Shown: piece after piece, positions 7,896 to 13,663 of the stretch
Layout: the number at the start of each line of letters is the position of its first letter
Numbering within the stretch: position 1 is the first letter of the stretch
Assembly (NCBI GenBank): GCA_049431945.1
Contig: JBMTDJ010000057.1
Location: 1-13,663, forward strand
DNA length: 13,663 bases
Reading direction: 5' to 3'
Source of the DNA: Mxb001 sp049431945
GTDB taxonomy: Bacteria; Actinomycetota; Actinomycetes; S36-B12
Notes under the pieces: model-generated
Told to the model about the DNA's origin: nothing
Database searches by the model: none
Seen by the model: only the letters and a program-made list of their open reading frames with translations
Program-made: the position numbers and the translations under genes

Positions 7896-8690
7896 ATGGC
7901 AGCCGTCGTCGGCACACAGGCGGTCGACCGCGCCTCCGCCGTACTCATCGCTGTTCTCGGCTCGACTGAGCCGGTGACCTTCGCCGACCTGATCGCCCGC
8001 ACCGAACTCCCCAAGAGCACGCTGTCGCGGCTCACCACGAGCCTGGAACGCAACGGCCTCCTCCAGCGCACGGCTTCGGGCGCCTGGCAGCCCGGAGCCG
8101 CCATTACCGACTACGCCCTGTCCGTGCGCCCCGAGGACGACCTGCTCCGCATGGCTCAACCTTTCCTCGACGAGTTGGGAGCAGTGACGGGCGAGACGGT
8201 CAATCTCGCCGTGCCCGTCGGCCGCGAAGTGCGCCAGATCGCTCAGGTGGACTCGACATACCTCCTCGGTGCGGTCAACTGGCTCGACCGCCCCGTCCCC
8301 TTCCACTGCAGCGCCCTTGGCCGCGTCTTCCTCGCCTACGGCACTCCCCTGCCCCCTGGGCGCCTGCCGCGTCTCACCGAGCGCACCATCACGTCCCGCA
8401 CGGAACTCAACGACGCCCTCGAGCGCGTCCGCCGGGAGGGAATCGCCATCGTCGACTCCGAACTCGAGCCCGGCCTGGTCGCCGTTGCGGCCCCCATCCG
8501 TTCTGCCGACGACAGCGTGGTTGCCGCCGTCTCGGTTTCCGGTCCCACCGTTCGCCTGAGCGCTAGCGAACTCCCTCTGGTCGCGCAGTCGGTGCGCGCC
8601 ACGGCCGACCAGATCAGCACTGCCCTCACCACCGCGCGATCCGATAACCCACGGAAGGCCGAGAACCCACGAAAGGCAGGAGCGGCATGA
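7896..8690 (+). CDS. IclR-family transcriptional regulator
   Basis: DNA-binding regulator of 264 residues. The N-terminal winged helix-turn-helix covers about residues 8-65, with the recognition helix in LPKSTLSRLTTSLERNG (38-54). The IclR effector-binding domain follows from about 80 to 245, with the familiar stretch FHCSALGRVFLAY. The ligand is unknown; choline, glycine betaine or dimethylglycine are candidates from context. The tail carries a short repeat, NPRKAENPRKA, after the last domain. It is the first gene of the rightward operon and its stop overlaps the mtgC start (ATGA). It probably controls itself and both operons from the shared intergenic operator; activation or repression cannot be told. 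Known choline regulators such as BetI (TetR family) and GbsR are of other families, so this is a different control arrangement. Confidence 0.92.
   Translation: MAAVVGTQAVDRASAVLIAVLGSTEPVTFADLIARTELPKSTLSRLTTSLERNGLLQRTASGAWQPGAAITDYALSVRPEDDLLRMAQPFLDELGAVTGETVNLAVPVGREVRQIAQVDSTYLLGAVNWLDRPVPFHCSALGRVFLAYGTPLPPGRLPRLTERTITSRTELNDALERVRREGIAIVDSELEPGLVAVAAPIRSADDSVVAAVSVSGPTVRLSASELPLVAQSVRATADQISTALTTARSDNPRKAENPRKAGAA
8646..8677 (+). repeat. Two-copy 18-base tandem repeat at the end of the regulator gene
   Basis: The 14-base sequence AACCCACGGAAGGC (8646-8659) recurs 18 bases later as AACCCACGAAAGGC (8664-8677), with one mismatch. It encodes the duplicated NPRKA in the regulator's tail. 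The second copy runs up to the mtgC Shine-Dalgarno AGGAG (8678-8682), so the repeat probably arose by a small duplication near the gene junction. Confidence 0.65.
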
Positions 8691-9343
8691 CTCCGGACGA
8701 GATCCTCAAGGGCCTCTACGACGAGACGATGGTGGGCAACAAGCCCGCCGTGCTCGAGCTCACCCAGGCCGGCCTCGACAGCGGCCTGCCACCGGAGCGC
8801 ATGCTCTTCGAGGCGTTGATCCCGTCGCTCGAGGAAGTCGGCGCGAGATTCGAGCGCGGCGACTGGTTCGTCCCCGAGATGCTCATCGCCGGCAAGGCGA
8901 TGGCTGGCGCACTCGACGTACTTCGGCCGTTGCTCGCTCAGACCGGGGTCGAAAGCGTCGGCACCTTCCTCATGGGGACGGTCAAGGGCGACGTCCATGA
9001 CATCGGCAAGAACCTCGTGAACATCATGCTCGAGGGCGCGGGCTTCACCGTCATCGATCTGGGCGTCCAAGTGCCGCCGGAGAAGTTCGTCGAGGCCATC
9101 GAGGAGCACCAGCCCGACATCGTCGGGATGTCTGCCTTCCTCACCACGACGATGCCGATGTTCAAGGCGAACATCAATGCCATCGAGAAGGCTGGACTGC
9201 GCGACAAGGTCGTCATCATGGTCGGCGGGGCCCCGGTCACCCAGGAGTACGCCGACGTGTGCGGGGCCGACGGCTACGCCGCCGACGCCGCCACAGCGGT
9301 CCGCAGGGCTAAGGAATTCGTCGCGGCGAAGCGAGCCGGCTGA
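8687..9343 (+). CDS. mtgC: Corrinoid (cobalamin-binding) methyl-carrier protein, MtgC/MttC type
   Basis: Small soluble protein that carries the cobalt cofactor on which the methyl group rides between MtgB and MtgA. At 218 residues it has the standard two-domain build: a helical bundle over about residues 1-90 (the methionine-synthase B12-binding 1 fold), then a Rossmann-like B12-binding domain. The cobalt-ligating signature DxHxxG is present as DVHDIG (102-107) with His104 as the lower axial ligand. GMSAFLTTTM and VGGAPV later in the domain match the usual contacts with the cofactor tail. Its ATG overlaps the regulator stop, and AGGAG lies four bases upstream. The family is certain. That it partners the MttB-type enzyme encoded on the other strand is inferred from shared context. 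Confidence 0.94.
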   Translation: MTPDEILKGLYDETMVGNKPAVLELTQAGLDSGLPPERMLFEALIPSLEEVGARFERGDWFVPEMLIAGKAMAGALDVLRPLLAQTGVESVGTFLMGTVKGDVHDIGKNLVNIMLEGAGFTVIDLGVQVPPEKFVEAIEEHQPDIVGMSAFLTTTMPMFKANINAIEKAGLRDKVVIMVGGAPVTQEYADVCGADGYAADAATAVRRAKEFVAAKRAG

Positions 9344-9345
9344 CC

Positions 9346-9795
9346 GTGCCCAAGCTCCTCCCACTCCTCGAGCACGTGGTCAAGCAGCCCGTGTGGGACT
9401 GCCGCATGTGCGGACAGTGCGTGCTGCACTCGACAGGCATGACGTGCCCGATGACCTGCCCCAAGACCCTGCGCAACGGCCCGTGCGGCGGAGTGCGCGA
9501 GGACGGGCACTGCGAGGTCAAGCCGGAGATGCGCTGTGTGTGGGTCAAGGCCGAGGAGCGCTCGCATTCGCCGCTCAACCCGCACATGTGGGAGGAGGAG
9601 TTCAACGACCTCCGGCCTCCGGTCGACAATCGCCTCAAGGGCACCTCGTCGTGGATCAACCTCATCAACGGACGCGACCGGCGTACGCCAGCAGGCTGGC
9701 AGGGCGCGGCCCAGGAGCGCTTCTCCGCCGTGCCCGGCGCGAGCATGGTCGAGGTCGATGAGCCCACCACTCTCCCGGAGGGCTTTCACTCATGA
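9346..9795 (+). CDS. metV: MTHFR C-terminal-domain (MetV-like) cysteine-rich protein, probably iron-sulphur
   Basis: A 149-residue protein of the family called methylenetetrahydrofolate reductase C-terminal domain, found beside or fused to MetF; the acetogen homologue MetV is the iron-sulphur partner of MetF. Eight cysteines stand at residues 19, 22, 25, 34, 38, 47, 56 and 64, in segments such as CRMCGQC and RNGPCGG, enough for two [4Fe-4S] clusters. The C-terminal half lacks cysteines and looks mostly polar. The start is GTG at 9346, two bases after the mtgC stop and without a strong Shine-Dalgarno, so it probably relies on coupled translation. The stop overlaps the metF ATG. It may pass electrons from methyl-THF oxidation to an unknown acceptor. 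The family call is firm; cluster content and electron route are inferred. Confidence 0.85.
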   Translation: MPKLLPLLEHVVKQPVWDCRMCGQCVLHSTGMTCPMTCPKTLRNGPCGGVREDGHCEVKPEMRCVWVKAEERSHSPLNPHMWEEEFNDLRPPVDNRLKGTSSWINLINGRDRRTPAGWQGAAQERFSAVPGASMVEVDEPTTLPEGFHS

Positions 9796-10751
9796 GCCGC
9801 CTCGCCACCCTCCTCGAGGAGGGATCACGCCCTGTCGTCACGGCGGAGTTCCCCAGCATTGACGGCGGAGGTCTCGCCGCTGTCGAGAAGGCGGCCGATG
9901 AACTGCGGCCCTTTGTCGACGCGGTGAACGCGACGGACAATCCTGCAGCGCATGCACACGCGTCCAACACGTCTATCGCCATTGCGATGTCGCAGTTCGG
10001 GCTCGAGCCGATCATGCAGGTGGTCTGCCGCGACAAGAACCGCATCGCGATGCAGGCGGACATCATGGGCGCGAGCCTCTTTGGCATCGAGAACATCGCC
10101 TGCCTCACTGGCGACGACGTGACGGCGGGCGACGAGCCCGAGGCACGCCGCGTCTTCGACCTCGACAGCACGCAACTGGTCAAGGTGGCCAGTGGTCTCG
10201 CCGAGGGGCATTACCTGTCGGGCCGCGCCATCAAGCAGCCGCCCGCGCTCTTCGTCGGCGCTGTGGAGAATCCCTTCGCCCCTCCACTGGACTACCGCGT
10301 GCTGCGCGCACTCAAGAAGGCCGAGGCTGGAGCTCGATTCCTCCAGCTTCAGATCGGCTACTACCCCGAGCGCCTGGAATCCTTCGTCGCCGGCTGCGTT
10401 GAGCACGGGGTCACTCGCACCACCGCGCTACTTCCGACCGTCGTGCTGACCAAGTCCGCGAAGGCGCTGTCCTTCATGGACGAGTCGGTGCCCGGCATCT
10501 CCATCCCGGCGGACATGATCGCCCGTGTCGCGGGAGCCGGTGACAAGGACGCGATTGCCGAGGAGTCCTACCAGCTCACCCTCGAACTCAGCCGCCACGC
10601 ACTCTCGCTCCCGGGCGTCTCGGGCATCCACCTCACCGACTTCCGCCACGACGGCTCACTGGAGCGGCTTGTACGCGATCTCGGCATCGGTCCGGCCTTC
10701 GCATCGACCTCTGACCCGGTGGCGTCCGCCGCCGGCACCACCTCGGGATAG
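9792..10751 (+). CDS. metF: Methylenetetrahydrofolate reductase
   Basis: FAD-dependent TIM-barrel enzyme interconverting 5,10-methylene-THF and 5-methyl-THF. The 319-residue length is close to bacterial MetF. The N-terminal TAEFPS (residues 17-22) carries Glu19, matching the catalytic glutamate of E. coli MetF, and NIACLTGDD (101-109) matches the conserved loop with the folate-binding aspartate. NATDNP (46-51) and CRDKNR (79-84) are also typical. It begins with an ATGA overlap on the MetV-like gene; a GGAGG lies ten bases upstream. In an operon with a corrinoid methyltransferase set it most likely runs in the oxidising direction, turning methyl-THF from demethylation into methylene-THF for one-carbon metabolism. 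A biosynthetic role in methionine synthesis remains possible, since flux direction cannot be read from sequence. Confidence 0.93.
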   Translation: MSRLATLLEEGSRPVVTAEFPSIDGGGLAAVEKAADELRPFVDAVNATDNPAAHAHASNTSIAIAMSQFGLEPIMQVVCRDKNRIAMQADIMGASLFGIENIACLTGDDVTAGDEPEARRVFDLDSTQLVKVASGLAEGHYLSGRAIKQPPALFVGAVENPFAPPLDYRVLRALKKAEAGARFLQLQIGYYPERLESFVAGCVEHGVTRTTALLPTVVLTKSAKALSFMDESVPGISIPADMIARVAGAGDKDAIAEESYQLTLELSRHALSLPGVSGIHLTDFRHDGSLERLVRDLGIGPAFASTSDPVASAAGTTSG

Positions 10752-10758
10752 GAGTCCC

Positions 10759-11643
10759 ATGCACACCGTCCTTCGCTCCGCGACCGCGTCCGTGACGATC
10801 GGTCCCGATCAGCCGTTCTGCATCATCGGCGAGCGGATCAATCCCACGGGTCGCAAGAAGTTCCAGGAGCAGCTGCGCGTCGAGGACCTCTCGGCCGTCG
10901 AGATCGACGTGGCGCAGCAGATCGCGGGCGGGGCGATGATGCTCGACGTCAACATGGGCGCCCCCCTCGTCGACGAGGTCAAGCTCCTCGGTGACGCTGT
11001 ACGTCTCGTGCAGTCGCTCACCGATGTGCCCCTGTGCATCGACTCCTCGGTCGTCGAGGCCCTCGAGTCCGGCCTCGCGGCGTACGAAGGCAAGGCCCTG
11101 GTCAACTCCGTCACGATGGAGCGCGAGCGCATCGACGCGATCCTGCCCCTGGTCAAGCGATACGGCGCCGCCGTCATCGCGCTGCCGAACGACGAGGAGG
11201 CGATCCCGGAGGATCCGCACCGCCGCCTGGAGCTCGCCAAGCAACTCGTCGGCATCGCGACCGAGGAGTTCGGCATCCCGATCGAAGACATCGTCGTCGA
11301 CCCCCTGGCTATGCCCATCGGTGCCGACCACACCCTCGCGATGAAGACGATGGAGGCGATCCACTTGATCTCCACCGAGATCGGTGTCAACACCACGCTC
11401 GGTGCGTCCAACGTGTCCTTCGGTATGCCCGATCGCCACACCCTCAACGCCGTCTTCCTGCCGATGGCGATGAAGGCCGGGCTCACCAGCGCGATCATGG
11501 ACGCGCGCACCCCGCAGATCATCACCGCGGTCAAGGGTGCTGACCTCATGATGGGCAACGACGAGTGGGGCGCTACCTGGATCGCGGCCCACCGCGCCAA
11601 GCTGGCAGCCGCTCAGGCCGCCGAGGTGGCCGCTCAGGCATGA
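10759..11643 (+). CDS. mtgA: Methylcorrinoid:tetrahydrofolate methyltransferase (pterin-binding family, MtgA type)
   Basis: Cytoplasmic TIM-barrel enzyme predicted to move the methyl group from methyl-Co(III) MtgC to tetrahydrofolate. The 294-residue protein carries the pterin-binding pattern: GERINPTG (24-31), LDVNMG (62-67), CIDSS (93-97), VNSVT (115-119) and LGASNVSFGMP (214-224), as in AcsE and MtgA-type methyltransferases. The same frame is open back to 10525, inside metF, but that part is compositionally unlike a protein. The ATG at 10759 is chosen because AGGAG (10750-10754), overlapping the metF stop, lies four bases before it and the family match begins there. Its stop overlaps the next start (ATGA). 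Direction toward methyl-THF is inferred from the neighbouring MtgB, MtgC and MetF; the reverse reaction is known for AcsE. Confidence 0.92.
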   Translation: MHTVLRSATASVTIGPDQPFCIIGERINPTGRKKFQEQLRVEDLSAVEIDVAQQIAGGAMMLDVNMGAPLVDEVKLLGDAVRLVQSLTDVPLCIDSSVVEALESGLAAYEGKALVNSVTMERERIDAILPLVKRYGAAVIALPNDEEAIPEDPHRRLELAKQLVGIATEEFGIPIEDIVVDPLAMPIGADHTLAMKTMEAIHLISTEIGVNTTLGASNVSFGMPDRHTLNAVFLPMAMKAGLTSAIMDARTPQIITAVKGADLMMGNDEWGATWIAAHRAKLAAAQAAEVAAQA

Positions 11644-13538
11644 CGGCGCTCGATGACGCGACCGGCGAGCCCGACAGGGGCGGCTCCGCCGACCCGCCGG
11701 GCCATACCGGGCCGGCCCGTGTCAGCCTGACCTTCCAGCCCGCGGGCAAGTCGGTACGCGTGCCGAGCGGCGTGAGCGTGTTCGACGCGGCGCTGTGGAA
11801 CGGCGTCCCCGTCGACTCCACGTGCGGCGGCCATGGCACCTGCAAGAAGTGCAAGGTGAAGGTGCTCAACGCCAGCCTGCCGATCACGGCCCTGGACCAG
11901 CGCGCGTTCACCGCCGAGCAGCTCGACGAGGGTTGGCGCCTTGCCTGCATGGCAATGGCGATGGGCGATCTCACGGTCGACGTCCCCGAGCTCACGACCA
12001 GGCCCAAGGCGGCGACAGTAGGCGTAGGCCGCCAGGTGATCCTGCGCCCCGCCGTGCAAAAGCGCTTCATCCAGCTCACCGATGCGACCCTGTCGGACCA
12101 GCGGTCCGACGTGCAGCGGGTGCTCGATGCCGTCGATGACCTCGAGCTCACGGTCGACCCGAGCGTGATCCGCACACTCGGGCGCACCATGCGGACGGCG
12201 AACGGGGAGGTGACGGCCGTCATCGTCGGCACCGAACTCATCGACGTGGAGCCCGGAGATACGACCGCCACGTCCTACGGCGTGGCCTATGACCTGGGCA
12301 CCACCACGGTGGTGGCCACGCTCATGGACCTGACCACCGGCGCGCCCATCGCGGTGGCCTCGATGCTGAACCAGCAGCAGCCCTTCGGCGCCGACGTGAT
12401 CAGTCGCATCAGTGCCACGATGCTCGAGCCGGACTCATTGCCGAAGCTGCAGGCGCTCGCTCAGACAACGCTGAACGAACTCACGCAGGACGTCTGCCAG
12501 CAGGCGGGAGTCGACCCGGCCCACGTTTACGAGGTAGCGCTCGCGGGCAATGCGACCATGGCACAACTCGTGCTCGGCATCGATCCCGAGCCTCTCGGCG
12601 TCGCTCCCTTCATCTTGGCCACCGCCTCCTACTCCGGCCTGCTGGCGGAGGACTTGGGGGTCCAGGTGAATCCGCGAGCGCGTGCCATGGTTTTCCCGCA
12701 CCTCGGCGCGTACGTCGGCGGCGACATCATCGCGGGCGTCCTGGCGGCCGGCATGGATCGCGACAAGCGGCTGCGCCTCTTCATCGACATCGGTACCAAC
12801 TGCGAGATCGTGCTGGGAAATGGCGAGCGCCTCATGTCCACCGCGGCTCCCGCCGGCCCAGCCTTCGAGGCAGCATCGATCCGCTGTGGCATGCGTGCTG
12901 CACCCGGCGCCATCGAGGTCGTGGCCATCGGTGATGACGGCATCGAGTTGCAGGTGATCGGCGACGTCGCGCCGATCGGCATCTGCGGCTCGGGCCTGGT
13001 CGATGTCATCGCCGAGCTGGCGCGTACAGGCCTGCTCGACTCCTCCGGTCGCTTCCTCTCCGATGAGCGGATCGCCGAGATGCGCCCCGACCTCGCAAGC
13101 CGCTTCGTCGAGCGCGACGGGGAGCGGCTCTTCGTCCTCGCCACCGCCGGGGAGTCCGCTGAGGGCAGTGATGTCTTCCTCAGCCAGCGCGATGTGCGCG
13201 AGTTGCAGTTCGCCAAGGCGGCGATCTCCACCGGATGGAAGCTGCTGCTGGAGGAGTTCGGCGTCGAGGAGTCGGAGATCCAACAGGTGCTGCTGGCGGG
13301 GTCCTTCGGCACCTATCTCTCCGCGCGCAGCGCCATCGGCATCGGCCTGGTGCCGCAGATCCCGGTGATGCGGATCGTCAGCGCGGGCAATGTCGCGGGC
13401 GAGGGCGCCAAGATGGCGCTGCTGTCGGACTCCGAGCGCCACGGCGCGCACGCGCTGCTCGAGGAGATCCACTACGTCGAGCTGTCAGACCGCACAGACT
13501 TCAACGATCGCTTCGTCGATGAGCTCGCCTTCCCCTAG
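11640..13538 (+). CDS. Reductive activator of corrinoid-dependent enzymes (RACE protein; 2Fe-2S plus ASKHA domains)
   Basis: ATP-dependent repair protein that reduces accidentally formed Co(II) corrinoid back to active Co(I). In 632 residues it shows a polar N-terminal extension (about 1-26) and a plant-type [2Fe-2S] ferredoxin domain with Cys62, Cys68, Cys71 and Cys103 (C-x5-C-x2-C-x31-C). After a linker comes a large ASKHA-fold ATPase part from about 213: DLGTTT (218-223), GNATM (303-307), DIGTN (383-387), GICGSG (447-452) and AGSFGTYL (553-560). This is the bacterial RACE layout (RamQ/MtvD relatives), unlike archaeal RamA. The ATG at 11640 overlaps the mtgA stop; the frame is open back to 11565, within mtgA, with no better start. 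The electron donor to the 2Fe-2S centre is not encoded here. The preferred client is presumably MtgC. Confidence 0.93.
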   Translation: MTALDDATGEPDRGGSADPPGHTGPARVSLTFQPAGKSVRVPSGVSVFDAALWNGVPVDSTCGGHGTCKKCKVKVLNASLPITALDQRAFTAEQLDEGWRLACMAMAMGDLTVDVPELTTRPKAATVGVGRQVILRPAVQKRFIQLTDATLSDQRSDVQRVLDAVDDLELTVDPSVIRTLGRTMRTANGEVTAVIVGTELIDVEPGDTTATSYGVAYDLGTTTVVATLMDLTTGAPIAVASMLNQQQPFGADVISRISATMLEPDSLPKLQALAQTTLNELTQDVCQQAGVDPAHVYEVALAGNATMAQLVLGIDPEPLGVAPFILATASYSGLLAEDLGVQVNPRARAMVFPHLGAYVGGDIIAGVLAAGMDRDKRLRLFIDIGTNCEIVLGNGERLMSTAAPAGPAFEAASIRCGMRAAPGAIEVVAIGDDGIELQVIGDVAPIGICGSGLVDVIAELARTGLLDSSGRFLSDERIAEMRPDLASRFVERDGERLFVLATAGESAEGSDVFLSQRDVRELQFAKAAISTGWKLLLEEFGVEESEIQQVLLAGSFGTYLSARSAIGIGLVPQIPVMRIVSAGNVAGEGAKMALLSDSERHGAHALLEEIHYVELSDRTDFNDRFVDELAFP

Positions 13539-13663
13539 GTCGCTCCTCGAAGGGGCGGAGCCCCTTCGAAAGCGACTGCCTAGCCGCGCGCTCATCCTCT
13601 GCGGCGCGCTGAGCGCCGATGCCTCGGCGTGGATCGAGGAGTCGGGCGCGGACGTCGCGATCC
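13519..13663 (+). CDS. Partial ORF overlapping the RACE gene end; possible DUF1638 protein
   Basis: An open frame begins at ATG 13519, overlaps the last 20 bases of the RACE gene in another frame and runs off the window. Its 48 visible residues begin MSSPSPRSLLEGAEPLRKRL and continue to SRALILCGALSADASAWIEE. The hydrophobic strand followed by C-G-A-L resembles the start of DUF1638 proteins, a family of unknown function that I recall seeing near MttB-type methyltransferase clusters. There is no clear Shine-Dalgarno, so translation may be coupled to the RACE gene. The first 20 or so residues are basic and of low complexity, and the hairpin at 13539-13576 falls within them; the true start could be a rare codon further in. 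The family is suggested by one short motif only. Confidence 0.45.
   Translation, partial: MSSPSPRSLLEGAEPLRKRLPSRALILCGALSADASAWIEESGADVAI
13539..13576 (+). terminator. Strong hairpin just after the RACE stop codon
   Basis: TCGAAGGGGC (13547-13556) pairs perfectly with GCCCCTTCGA (13560-13569) across a three-base loop. After a small internal loop the stem continues with GTCGCT (13539-13544) against AGCGAC (13571-13576), giving about 16 base pairs. It begins immediately after the RACE stop. No T-run follows, so it is not a classical intrinsic terminator, though actinobacterial terminators often lack one. It could end the operon, or attenuate or process the message before the next gene. Confidence 0.5.

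Noticed and set aside
7765..7917. Upstream in-frame extension of mtgB by 51 codons
   Set aside because: It would cross the operator and the regulator's ribosome site, has no family similarity, and a good ribosome site precedes the internal ATG at 7764.
10525..10758. N-terminal extension of mtgA reading back into metF
   Set aside because: The translation is Ser/Arg/Pro-rich out-of-frame metF sequence, and the ATG at 10759 has its own AGGAG.
10633..11592. Open frame of 319 codons on the minus strand opposite mtgA
   Set aside because: Shadow of the pterin-binding methyltransferase; composition is unlike a folded protein and it has no start context.
12435..13472. Long open frame of 345 codons on the minus strand opposite the RACE gene
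   Set aside because: High-GC genes commonly leave long antisense frames. The translation is rich in Arg, Ala, Asp and His with no recognisable motif, while the plus-strand frame has clear 2Fe-2S and ASKHA motifs.
1..13663. Signs of mobile elements or recent transfer
   Set aside because: No transposase, integrase, terminal repeats or tRNA attachment site is visible, and base composition looks even by eye across the genes.

Overview
The window is high-GC DNA with tightly packed genes, strong Shine-Dalgarno sites, stop/start overlaps and one GTG start. The choline dehydrogenase and methyltransferase sequences look most like actinobacterial (Actinomycetota) homologues. I infer an actinobacterium from family resemblance and composition only; no rRNA or other marker gene is present.

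The layout is two divergent gene sets that meet at a 131-base control region (7765-7895). Leftward from it run an MttB-superfamily methyltransferase (non-pyrrolysine, MtgB type), choline dehydrogenase (betA), betaine aldehyde dehydrogenase (betB), a glycine betaine ABC-transporter ATPase (proV) and a double-length fused permease (proW). At the left edge is the start of what is probably the transporter's binding protein. Rightward run an IclR-family regulator, a corrinoid protein (mtgC), a cysteine-rich MTHFR_C/MetV-type protein, methylenetetrahydrofolate reductase (metF), a methylcorrinoid:tetrahydrofolate methyltransferase (mtgA) and a reductive activator of corrinoid proteins (RACE). At the right edge an unfinished ORF overlaps the end of the RACE gene and may be a DUF1638 protein.

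Together the genes describe one route. Choline or glycine betaine is imported (ProV/ProW/binding protein). Choline is oxidised to betaine aldehyde and then glycine betaine (BetA, BetB). MtgB moves one methyl group from glycine betaine to the Co(I) corrinoid on MtgC, probably releasing dimethylglycine. MtgA passes the methyl to tetrahydrofolate, and MetF with the MetV-like protein can oxidise methyl-THF to methylene-THF. The RACE protein restores corrinoid oxidised by accident to Co(II). The IclR regulator, encoded first in the rightward operon, probably binds the inverted repeat GTTCCA-N5-TGGAAC in the shared control region.

The noteworthy part is the whole combination: a corrinoid glycine-betaine demethylation system of a kind best known from anaerobes, joined to choline oxidation and uptake, under an IclR regulator, in a likely actinobacterium. 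Each enzyme family is recognisable; the substrate, reaction direction and regulation are inferred. No stretch longer than 131 bases lacks a gene. I saw no tRNA, rRNA, CRISPR array, insertion sequence or phage gene.
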